From assembly GCA_029948255.1 (NCBI GenBank), contig JALIZF010001349.1, positions 124,001 through 188,000 of the forward strand: a stretch of DNA of 64,000 nt, read 5' to 3'. Shown piece by piece: positions 44,901 through 55,500 of this stretch. The position numbers were made by a program, and so were the translations under genes. The stretch's first letter is position 1, and every line of letters starts with the position of its first letter. This DNA is from Telmatactis stephensoni. Lineage: Eukaryota > Cnidaria > Anthozoa > Actiniaria > Isophelliidae. A model generated the notes under the pieces. It worked only from the letters and a program-made list of their open reading frames with translations. It was not told the origin of the DNA and searched no databases.

Positions 44901-45769
44901 ATAGAAGAATCATGAAAGTTTAAAGCGAGAACGGTGAAAAGAAAACGTCGAGGAAAAGCACGCGGAGTTGTTTATGATGACCATGAAAGGTAAGGAGGAC
45001 GATTGCATAATGTGTGCTTCATACACAGTTCTGATTACTATTGATTACTATAAGCTATCGCAATCGATATTCACCATCTAATACTGGATCCGTGATGACT
45101 GTGACAAGCCGAGTCCATCGCCATCTTGAAAACCGAGTGGAGACTGGGTTTCGTAAGTTCCTTTTTTGTCTTTTTCTTTCTTTTTTCTGCACTTTTTTAA
45201 CCCAAATGATTTTTTTCAACCTTGAATTGCCATTATTTTAATTTTTCCTACAAACTTGAACAATTTCTTCTTCAAAAAAAGGAAAAAAGAAATTATCGAA
45301 AAAAATATTGTTTTACGGCTGCCATCTTGAATTTAGTTGAGCGCGCGCTAGCCTGCTCAGTAAAAGTGCGCACAAACAATGCCACGAACGTCCTTAATGA
45401 CAAATAAACTTCAAAAACAAGTAGGGAAGTGTAGTGCTATGTGTTGGCCGGGATATTGGAGAGCTGGCCGGTTCTAGTCCAATATCTCACCTAAGTATCA
45501 TCTTTTATTTTTCCGATTCTCCATTGCAGTTGATGAAATGCAAGGAGAATGGCTCGCAGAGCAATAATATCCTTGTTTTTTTCTGGAACCACATTGGCGA
45601 TTATTTAATTATCTGTAATATTTTATTTCATTTATTCGTTGGAACAATATTTTCTCAACAACATTGGATTCTGCCGACCCTACCTAAGCATTTTATGCAT
45701 GAAACGATCGACTCACAACTGGTAGGACAATTGTAGGATGATAGTTCCATGTCGGAGTTCAATATTCTT

Positions 45770-45900
45770 GATCTACGCTCGATGAAGGCTCCACCTATGC
45801 TCGATAAAGGCTCGAACTATGCTCGATGAAGGCTCAATCTATGCCCGATGAAGGATCGATAAAAGCTCAATCTATGCTCGATGAAGGCTCGATGATAATA
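45770..45900 (+). repeat. GCTCGATGAAGG minisatellite, array 2
   Basis: Six or so units of the same sequence as array 1 in the same orientation. Both arrays end with the identical GGCTCGATGATAATAT, so the intervening 870 bp may be a later insertion or a duplicated array. Confidence 0.85.
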
Positions 45901-46029
45901 TCAAGCATCAGTGATCGTGCTTCGTGCTTTAATGCCCGATTATCGTGCGTGCCTTGGGCACGATCCTTTTTTGTCGTAATTTTGTTATGCTGCTGTGCAC
46001 CAACATCGTGCGCGAGGCCATGCATGCTC

Positions 46030-46412
46030 AACCATTTTACAATGGAGTCCTCCCCAGATATGGAAATTACAAGTTAACCACTCCCTTGCAAGTCTCTCTT
46101 GTTTTTCCATACTAAAATCATACTTACATTTACTTGAACAATTAATTCAGTTCTCAGCAGATGACTTTCAACTAAGAATAAAGAGAATGTACCAAAGACA
46201 TGCTCTTTTAGTACAAGGTACATGTAATTCTATCCTGTGTTATATTTGTGTAACCCATCATTAACAAGACAGTTTTTTCATAACTGAATCACAGGTGACA
46301 AAACACTTAGTAAAGTATACGGCCTGAACAGAAGTTCCGTCCTTAATCAAACAAGGTAACTTTCCAACAAACCATTTTAATTTCCTCTTCAATTAAATGA
46401 GTGCTCATTTTT
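46030..46412. other. Spacer
   Basis: No ORF or repeat recognised. Confidence 0.4.
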
Positions 46413-47917
46413 TAACTCGTGGATTGAAAATCCACGAGTTATTGTGAGGGGTCGAATATGCAAATCAGTCAGGTTACTACTTCGTGTATGACATCAACTA
46501 TTCAATCTATCTATTGTCTAACTAGAATGGTGCCATACATAAAGTAGTAAGCTATTGTGTCACTCACTCACTCACTCACTTTCCTGTAAACTTCCGGTCT
46601 GTCAAACTTTACTTCCAGTCTATTCTTGATAATACGATACGGTGCTAACTTGCGTTGGAGTCGTTTTCGTATGAGTGGGAAACTTACCGTACCGTATCGT
46701 AACTGTACCAGTATCATAGTTTCTATAAAGACATTTGAAATTCCTGCTGTAACCTTATCGTATCGTAGGCAGTACGGTGTTCCCCCTTATACTCTATAAT
46801 AATTTTCGGCGACCAGAGCTTTGAACGTAATGTAACTGTTTTAGATTTGTGTACAAGCAACAATTTTTAGGCACACAATCTAAGCTGGGTAATACAAGTT
46901 TTTAACATTACCTCGTGCTCTACATGTAAGTTACATGCCACGGGTCTGCACTCCGTGAAGATCAATTGTACGTGTCGGATGTTAGGCGAAATAGCCAATA
47001 GATTTGAATAAATAGTTTCTTATTCATTGCCACATTCTGTATTGAACTACTCTCAGTTCCCCTGCAGCTTGGAATAATTTATCGCATCCCCAAGTTGATC
47101 GAGCTGTTCGATATGTGAAAACAATGGACTTTGTAGTCGCTGTCTTCAAACAAAAAAAATCGTCGCAAGTCCAATATCAACGAGTCATCCAAGCATTTAG
47201 TGTTTGTACTCTATCAGCACAAGAGTAAATGTTGAAATAAAAATAAAATAAAATCATATTTGAGTACGAACTGACGCCTGCTGAAACTGGAGAAACTGCA
47301 TGGCCGTGGAATCGCTACGGCCCGGCTGGCCGAAATGGCATCAAAAAAGCGTATTTGAGTTTAAGTTTGGTGGCTATTATGAGTACTTTTACGGAGTAAT
47401 TTATTTTATTCATAGCGACATTTGGTTCATAGAGAAACTTCTTTCATAATTTGTACATAAGCTAAGTTTGCTAAGCGTACAGCCATAAATTAACAATATG
47501 TATAAAAATATAACCTTTCCAACTGTTAAATTGCTCAGTGGCTCAAGTGGTTCGTTGCTGGCTGCGGGTCCAAAGGTAGCCTGTTCGAATCACGGGTAGA
47601 CCTGTTTCTTTTTTTTTTCTTTTTTTTTCTTTTTCTTTTGCTTCATTATCTTTTTTTGTTCTTTCATACTCAAGTCAATTATTTTTCGCTAAAGAAATTA
47701 CATTAGCTGATATTATTAATAATTATCCAAATGACTCTTTCAAAATTCTTTACAGATGGGCCCAATCTTAATTTTTAGATTTGTGAGAGCAATGATTTAT
47801 CATTTAGAAAAATATATATTGTATTAATTGATTTATATTTTTGCCTTCAAATAAAAAACTCATTATTTAACGAAATATTAAAATCCACGAGTTACTTCGC
47901 CATTGGCGGGTTGATTT
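46413..47917 (-). mobile_element. Non-autonomous element with hairpin end, copy 1
   Basis: One end has the hairpin TAACTCGTGGATTGAAAATC/CACGAGTTA. The other end has ATCCACGAGTTACTTCGCC and finishes CATTGGCGGGTTGATTT. Copy 2, inverted, is at 60989-62326 and has the same ends. A single long hairpin at one end plus an offset inverted copy of its arm at the other recalls the asymmetric terminal inverted repeats of Helitron2/Helentron elements; this is tentative. Copy 1 is about 170 bp longer because of a tRNA-like insert at about 47465-47640. (CACT)n lies at 46560-46582. Confidence 0.65.
47525..47640 (+). mobile_element. tRNA-derived SINE-like insert
   Basis: A-box-like TGGCTCAAGTGGTT (about 47540) and B-box GTTCGAATCAC (47583-47593), followed by a pyrimidine tail (T-rich with C). 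The second copy of the host element lacks it, which shows it is a later insertion. Confidence 0.65.
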
Positions 47918-48931
47918 GTGTGGGTATTAACACCTATTTGTCTGTAAAAACCTACGAAACTCACCCGAAAGGAAGCATGAGTAATATAATTACTAAAGCT
48001 CTGTAAAAGCACACAAATATCCACACCATAATTCAAGTTCAACTTGCCATGACCTATTACATCAAAGAGCTTCATTTGCTGATGCTTACAGTGCAACGCG
48101 CCGTACCGTGAACACCGATACAAGTTTTTGATTAGTTTTTGACATGTTACTACAAACTTTAGCCTGCGTAGCGGCCCTAAAAGGGAGGGGGAAGGGAGGG
48201 GGAGGGGCTTAGGAAGAGAGGGGAAAAGGGGAGGGGGAGAGGAAGGAAGGAAGGGCCTGCAAACATCACCCAGGTTTATTCGGAACGCCCCCTAATTAAT
48301 TATGCAGGTTTCTTGCGAACCTCAAGTAACACTTGTCAAAACCATCCAATCAAATTGCGAGGTCATTTCAAGGTCAACGTACAACGTAAATACTAACAAC
48401 CGCGAACTGTCATAAAACCAAAACATTTCACATGTGAAAACATGTCAAACACTCCTTCTTGGAGATTTAATCCTCGAAGATGATAGAGTTTGGATAAATT
48501 ATTTAAGGTGATGTTGGTGAATTCAATTACCAGTACAAAATCTTTTTAAAATGGATTGATGTAGATCAAAACCACACACATATATTTTCAGGATGTATTT
48601 CTTAGTACTTGAATCACAGAAAAAAGTGTCAATTAACTTCCCAGCTATAGCTAGGTCTAACCAGGGAATCCCTGTGAATCATCTGTTCTACATGTAGATC
48701 TATATTATAGACATCTACAAGTTTGGGTATTTAACAGATCAGATTTCTGAAGTAAAACAGATCAGTTTCATAGACCCAGGGAAACCCCAAGTTGGAAATT
48801 GACAATTTTTTCATATATATAGTCAATGTTTATAAAATTCACTAATATGTGAAATACAAATTTAAATGATATTGAAATTAGGAGCTTCACTTTTGAAAAG
48901 ATACTGAAACTTGATCCACTTATTAACATTT
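47918..48931. other. Non-coding stretch with a G-rich tract
   Basis: No gene. A purine-rich, G-rich tract (GGGAGGGGGAAGGGAGGGGG and more) spans about 48180-48255 and could form a G-quadruplex. The palindrome TTTCACATGTGAAA lies at about 48427. Confidence 0.5.
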
Positions 48932-49612
48932 TTGCTTACACACAGCTAGACACCATTTCCTATTGCAAGCACTTGAATGCATACGAAGTCAGTCAATCAC
49001 ATGATAATGTCACATGCACAACTCAAGAAAACCTTGTGGACTTCCATCCTCTGAATGCAAGTAATGGCTTTGGGAGGTATGCCTCCAAATTATACATTGT
49101 GCTCAGATATCAAGTTGACTGCATTCACTAGAACTAAGCTTTTTGTTATTGATCACCGTCCCCAGATGACTGCAGCAAATTAGAAACTGACCATAAGCCC
49201 TTAGAAAACATCTTTAGAAAGAATCTCTGTAAAGCACCACTACGCCTTCAAAAGATCCTTCACAGAACATCTTGGGTGAAATTGTATGGAACGACATACA
49301 AGAAAGGCACAATTATTGTTATAACAAGTTTAGAGCGTGGTACGCCAGTTTTTGAAAGAATCATCAAAATCTTTCTTGTCAATGCATCAATAATTTTTGC
49401 TTACACACAGCTAGACACCATTTCCTATTGCAAGCACAGTCTTGAATGCATACGAAGTTAGTCAATCACGTGATAATGTTACATGCACAACTTGAAAACC
49501 TTGTGGACTTCCATCCTCTGAATGCAAGTAATGGCTTTGGGAGATATGCCTCCAAATTATACATTGTGCTCAGATATCAAGTTGACTGCATTCACTAGAA
49601 CTAAGCTTTTTT
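48932..49612 (+). repeat. 465-bp tandem repeat, copies 1 and 2 (first part)
   Basis: TTTGCTTACACACAGCTAGA occurs at 48931 and 49396, a period of 465 bp, and the sequence between is repeated with few changes. Copy 2 breaks at about 49612, continues at 51467-51600 and is followed by copy 3 at 57745-58215. The insertions between the pieces are a Harbinger copy and the SINE plus 5.88-kb element. Confidence 0.85.
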
Positions 49613-51466
49613 TTTTTTAAGCCACTGTAGAGTACAGCCACAAGAAACCTGAAAAAAATATTGACTAAGTACATTATTATAGTACAAATTGAAATAAGTA
49701 AAACATTGTTTTATGCTTTTAGTGTTTGCAATCCATAAATGTTATTTCCTGCACAGACTTGGAACTACATGATTTATACAATACCCAGTAAAAGCTTTAC
49801 TGAACTTTTCTTGATTTTTTTACATCATCTTCCATTCTATTTAATCTACAACAAAACTGCTAGTCATATACTGATACATAAGGATTCTAGTTCCATTGTG
49901 CACAGTTTTCCTTGCATTAATGTTCTTATCTAAAGTATGTCCCCATCTAAAGTATTCCTGTAAAGTTGGTGGTTCCAAATCAAAGAACTGAGAAGTTTCA
50001 TTCCCATACAAGCATGTTATGGCATTTCTGAGAACAGCACACACAACATACATCTTACCAACACTGCTTAGACCTATCTTAAGGATTTTTTTAAAATCCA
50101 TAAATTTAAAGTAATTTGTTATGTCATTAAAGAGCCATTCCACAGACTGACGAACAGAGCTCAGACTTGTTAAATGCTATCATTTGAAGAGTTAATGCAC
50201 AGTTCCTAAATGGTGCTTGTAGATGTATTCTGAGGGGATAGGCTGGGTCACCGTAGACACAGAGTGGATTCCGCAGTGGTGAAAAAGCAAACCTTTGCAT
50301 TTGATTTAGCAACCTTGAATCAGCTAGCATGCCTGAATCATGCTTGCACCCCTCTGAAATTATCACACAATAATAATATTAGTGATTGCTCTCAGATGTA
50401 TCCTGAAATGTCATTTGCGTGGACTGGTAAGTATAAAAGAAAATACTTCAAAGTGATGCAAGTTTATTAGGTATTATCCGACTACCCTCATTTTTAGGAC
50501 AGCTTTTTTACTGGGATTAAATAGCTGATGTGGAATCGATTAATTTTTCAGTGCAATAACGATATATTGTATTGTAATATGAATGAGAGTATGTATGACA
50601 TGTTTATTCATCATTATAAAACTAGAAACTTACCAACTGGGCCATACAAGTTCCCTAGAAGACCATTGGGGAGGCCTACAGACTGAAACTTCAGGGAGTG
50701 TACTTTTTGTGCCCATTGTAGATAACCCTTTGGTGTTCTCCTGGCCTACATACTAGACGTACAGTCCCATCTATGAAACCAAAACAGTTATCTAGTCCTG
50801 CACCCTTAGCAGCAATAGTGTTACAATACATATCAAGAGCAGCAGGATTGAGAATGGTGTGGTTCCACTGCGTGATTCTGTGCTGGTGATTATCATAAAT
50901 AAAATCGAGTACTTCATTGCTAACCATGCTAAGAACTGGTACGGGCAAACCAAATCTGTGTATCATATCGCTATATCTGCATGGATATGACAGACGTCTT
51001 CTTAGAAGAACACAAAGACCTTCCATCCCACTTACAACACTTCTCTGGTAGCAAACAAAACTGTCAGGTATTTGAAGAACCTCGGCAAGTAATGGAAGAC
51101 CATTTTTCCGAAATCTAAACTCAGCTAGACATTCAGCATTATTCATGTCTTGGAGTGAAAACCTGCTGTATTCTTTGTACGAAAAATCAGGATTCTTTGG
51201 CTTGTACTCTTCATATAACGTGAGAAACTCTACATCATCAATTAAATCATTATCATAACTTAAAATAAAAAGCTCTTGGAAGGCATATTCACAAAAGAGA
51301 TCTCGGTAGTTGCTAGTCGCTAAAAAAACCTTGAACACGTTCACTGTCGTGTCGAGCTTGAGCTTAACATTCAAGTTTTCCCGCCGTGGACGATGTTCTC
51401 GTGCCAGTCTACTTGCCGTTGTACTCGTCGTCGCTGTCCCATTCGCCGTCGATGCTTAAGGTCCCT
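49613..51466 (-). mobile_element. Harbinger-type element (third family member), degenerate
   Basis: Fills the gap in copy 2 of the 465-bp repeat. The junctions read TTTTTTAAGCC and GATGCTTAAGG, compatible with TAAGC/GCTTA ends and a TWA-type target, but the TIRs are short and unclear. The only gene is the transposase at 49888-51374; no Myb partner is present. Confidence 0.7.
49888..51374 (-). pseudogene. PIF/Harbinger transposase, two exons, frameshifted
   Basis: Starts at ATG 51374. Exon 1 includes ILSYDNDLIDDVEFL, SRFSLQDMNNAECLAEFR, an HTH region (CVLLRRRLSYPCRYSDMI) and the first Asp in NCFGFIDGTVRLV. It slips one base in an A-run near 50697 before SLKFQSVGLPNGLLG and a GTAAGT donor at about 50632. 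Exon 2 starts at about 50355 with GCKHDSGMLAD, has the second Asp in YGDPAYPLRIHLQAP, and after another frame change the Glu in VEWLFNDI. It ends SSVGKMYVVCAVLRNAI and LYGNETSQFFDLEPP. It is the closest relative of the split copy at 11579-11717 and 14705-15312. Confidence 0.85.
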
Positions 51467-51600
51467 ATTATTGATCACCGTCACCAGCTGACTGCAGCAA
51501 ATTAGTAACTGACCATAAGCCCTTAGAAAACATCTTGACAAAGAATATCTGTAAAGCTTCACTACGCCTTTTAAAGATCCTTCAAGGAGCTTTCAAGGAC
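51467..51600 (+). repeat. 465-bp tandem repeat, copy 2 (second part)
   Basis: ATTATTGATCACCGTCACC, CTGACTGCAGCAAATTAG and TAAGCCCTTAGAAAACATCT follow in the order seen at 49148-49262, so this is the continuation of copy 2 beyond the Harbinger insertion. Confidence 0.85.
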
Positions 51601-51603
51601 CAA

Positions 51604-51714
51604 GGATGGCACAGTTGGTTAGTGCGCAACCTTCGGTGCGAGAGGTCCCTAGTTCGATCTCCAGTGACCTCACATCCTTGTTTCAACTTCTTTCCTTTCT
51701 GTGTAGCTTTAATT
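51604..51714 (+). mobile_element. tRNA-derived SINE, 5' half
   Basis: A box GGCACAGTTGGTTAGTGCGC (51608) and B box AGTTCGATCTCC (51651-51662), then CAGTGACCTCACATCC and TTTCTGTGTAGCTTTAA. The SINE is cut at 51714 and resumes at 57593 with the duplicated TAGCTTTAA. The SINE itself is flanked by CCTTCA (about 51588 and 57740). Confidence 0.8.
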
Positions 51715-51920
51715 ATAGTCCGGCAGCCAAACACTGATTTTACACGGAAGCGTGCAGGTGCGTCCATACAACGCTTTTTGCTATTTTATTATCCTATGGG
51801 GTGTAGGCTTTAAGAATCTGCTTGATGACACTTTGTCACCCTTGGGCATCGCAAGATAATTAAGCGTTTTTGTACCCTACTTTATCGGAGTTGGGCTTCC
51901 TGTGGTGAATGCTTTTTAAA

Positions 51921-52544
51921 TAGCCTAAATTCGCAAACTTAAATAAAAACCTTGGATTCCTAAAAGTTAAGCAAAGATAAGCTAATCTACAGCAGAAAAA
52001 CGATTGCTGACATGTTTTTTGCATATTAGTGCCAAGTTTTCGCTTTAAGCTAGTACCTAGGCCCCGCTCATCATTTTTATCCAAGATGGCGTCCTGGGTG
52101 GCTTCCTTGTTTGATATGTAAGTATTAACTCTAAAATTTGACTAAAAAAGAACTCACAGTCACAAATAAAGTTACATTCTAAGATGCTACAACACTCCAC
52201 AGGTAATCATATTGGAAATTCATTCAATTATTTCACTTTCAGCTATATTTAGACTTCAGTTCTTCAGTTCTTCGTCAGCCAGTCCAATTCGGTATCAACT
52301 TAGTTCCGTGTAGTGTGTTGCTGAGAATTGCTGAGATAAGAAGAAAATGAAATTATTTGTTAACACCTAATGTATATTGAACGTGAGTAAGATATATATA
52401 AGCTTGTTTTATTGATGAACTGTGAAGAAAATTGTATTCAAATGAAGTAAAGAATTACTCATTTGTGGTTGAAATCATATGTGAGATGTCTGAATATTTA
52501 GATTAGTCGTTAAATATTTTTTTAGTGTACAAGACTCCTTACCA
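51921..52544 (+). promoter_or_regulatory. 5' leader of the large element gene
   Basis: Between the left TIR and the ATG there is no ORF. It should contain the promoter and 5' UTR. CTTCAGTTCTTCAGTTCTTC is a short direct repeat at about 52255. No canonical TATA signal stands out near the start. Confidence 0.35.
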
Positions 52545-55500
52545 ATGGAGAACAAGTGCTTCTTTGAGTGGAAATTCAATTGTGATGAGGGAGAGCTTAA
52601 AGAGGTGGGCCCGTCTCGTATCAGTACAATAATAAAGTACAGCAAGGAATATCAGGATGAAGTTCATATAGAACTCGAGAAATATCTGAAAGCCAATTCT
52701 GAATTAACACTAAAATGTCACAGAAGTTGTGTATCTACGTACACCTCCGCTCAACATTTACAGCGAACAAAGAAGCGGGAAAATCTGCCTACTGGAACAG
52801 CTTCTAAGCCTAAAAAGAGACAACGTCGTTCTGAGCTACCTAGCTTTCGATTTAAAGAGCACTGTATTTTTTGTGGAGAGGTCTGTCAAGTGGAAAGAGA
52901 CAAGAAACATCCAGATCGTTGGAGGAGGGCAGTATTGTGTAGAACTGCTCTAAGACCTGGACAGAAGACGTTCAAGCAGTCAATTCTAGATATTTGCACA
53001 GAACGAAATGATGATATGGCACATCGAGTGAGAAGTCGTGTCGAAGGTGCGATAAGTGACTTGCATGCAGCAGATGGAAGGTACCACGTTGACTGCATGA
53101 CGTGCTTCATGTCACCAAGGTCTGTTGCTGCTGCTGTAAACACTGGTCTGCTGGGAGAAAGTGAGAGTGAAGATCCAGCATTAGATTGTGTAATTACTGA
53201 GATGTCAAAAGATATTTCACGAATCTGGAATTCTGTAGAGATATTTCACCTATATCAACAGTATGGGGGAAAAGCATTACCACGAAGATCCTTAATTCCA
53301 AAAATTAAAGATCACTTCGGAGAGGAGGTTGCTGTCCTTTCTTCCAATGGATTGGCTAGTCTAGTCGTATTCAGGAAAAGTGCTTCAAAGGTGCTTAATC
53401 TAGTTAATGACAAAGAGGAAGACGAACGTGACATTCTGATTGATAAGATCGCTAACACTATTCGCACTGAAGTTAAGCAGATTGCTGTGGATAAATCTCG
53501 ATATGATATCAGAATCACCAAGGAAAATATATCCAATTCTGTAAGTGCAACCCTGATGGATCTTCTAGCAAACCTATCATCAAATCTGAATTACACACTA
53601 CCTGCGCTTCTGATAGGCAACATAATCACCAGCATCCTTTCCAATCATCCCACAAATCTGCAGATAGCCCTTGGAAATTTAATCAGGGACTCAAAATCAC
53701 TGATAAGTCAGATGTATCAGTTTAGAGTGACTTGTTCCTATGATGAAATACTGCGTTTCAAGAAATCCGCAGCGCTTGCAGCAACCAAAGACATCCAACT
53801 TAGTGGAATACATCAAGGAGACCTTGGACTTATACAAGCTGTTGCAGATAATTTTGATGCAGACATATCATCCCAAAATGGGAAGATGACAACACATTCG
53901 CTGGCGATGCTCATAGCGCAGCCAAAGAGTGCCACCGATGATAATGAAGACACCTCGGAAATAATCCCTAGAATCTCAAAGGAAGACATGTCTACACCAA
54001 TCGATTTTGATATTCCAATACAGCGCTACCAAGGACCAAAGAAAGTAGCAATGCCAGATAATTGTTCAAAGAAGTGCGTGCTACCACTCAAAGTTCTTTG
54101 TAGCTGTATTATCGCAGAACGAAGAGCCAAGGAACTGGATTTTGTGTTCTTGAGTGAAATAAGCAAGAATAGTAATTGTCCTGAATTCAATGGGTTTAAT
54201 ACGATGGTCACAAGAGAAGAGGGGCAGACTTTGAAACCAAAAACGCAAGCCGTATACCTGCCATTAATTGACATGCCACCGTCTGATCCAGATACAATGA
54301 TGACAGCCCTTCATGAGGCCAAGCGATTAACCAATGAACGAGGTCAGAAAAAGGTGGTTTTTACGAGTGATCAACAACTGTATAAGGTAGCTGTTGATGT
54401 AAAATGGGTCTATCCAAATGAACTCTCCGATGTTATCTTACGTCTCGGAGGAATGCATATGTTAATGAGTTTTGTTGGTGCAATTGGATCACTCATGGAA
54501 GGATCTGGCCTCACTGAAATTTTGTCAAGCACGTTTGCTGGAGTTACGAAAATGCTGTCAGGCAAGAAATTCCCACAAAATGTTAGAGCAATGAGGTTCG
54601 TTGTTGAGGAGCTGCTGAAAAATGCCATTAATCATGCTGATGTTAAAAACATGGAGGATCTTTTATCACACCTTGACGATGCAGCAAGCAAAAGTAAAAC
54701 ATCAAAGCTGTGGGTGGAGTGTTTTATAAGGCCTGTGTTCATTATGATGCTTTATGTGAGAGCTGAGAGGGAAGGTGATTGGCCACTGCATCTTGTTGCT
54801 GTAAAGAAAATGCTACCATACTTTTTTGCTTCGGGCCATGTCAACTATGCGCGATATGGTCTCTATTATCTTCGCTCAATGGAGTCTTTGCAAGGAGAAG
54901 AGCTGGCGATGTTTATGAAGGGAGAGCATGTAATGCGTCATGTTCCAGGGGTATGGAATGGCATTTGGAGCGACATGTATATTGAGACAACTTTCATGCT
55001 CTATGGCCATGGCCCTGGTGGCATTATTGGGATTACCTTAAAGCCAGAAACGCTGAAGACATGGGCCCTTGGTCTTCATATCTGTTGTCGGCTGGAACAA
55101 GATACAGCAAATCTAGTTTGTAATGAGCAAGATACAAATCAAGTAAATCACAAGGAAGAAACGAAGTCCCGAATACATTCAGATGGGGCTGACAGAGAAA
55201 GTATTCACAAGAAAATTGAGTTGTGCATTGACCCACTGGATCCTTCATCACATCCACCCTCTATTGTAAACATTGTGACTGGTCAGATGGCAGACGATAA
55301 AGTAAATGTCCACAAAGCAGTGACCATTGGCAAAAAGCAAATGGAAGAATACGAAAAAGGTTGGCCAAAAATGTTTCATGACACAATTTCCAAACAAGTC
55401 ACAACCATTACAGCCAGCCAGAAGCACATCAAGATTGGTACCAAAAAAGTATATGACACCTCCGTGATTTACAGTAGAGTGATAGGCATCCAAGCAAGCT

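Larger units (their letters stand above)
44221..46029. mobile_element. TIR element carrying two GCTCGAT minisatellite arrays
   Basis: Ends GAGCATGCGGCCTCGCGCAC (44221) and CTGTGCACCAACATCGTGCG...GCATGCTC (45993-46029) are inverted repeats of about 35 bp. The 1.8-kb interior has no gene but has two tandem arrays of the same unit in the same orientation, 44735-44900 and 45770-45900. No clear target duplication was found. Confidence 0.7.

Noticed and set aside
47525..47600. tRNA gene
   Set aside because: tRNA-like head with a pyrimidine tail, absent from the sister copy of the host element.
51604..51690. tRNA gene
   Set aside because: Same reason; it is the head of a SINE split by the large element.
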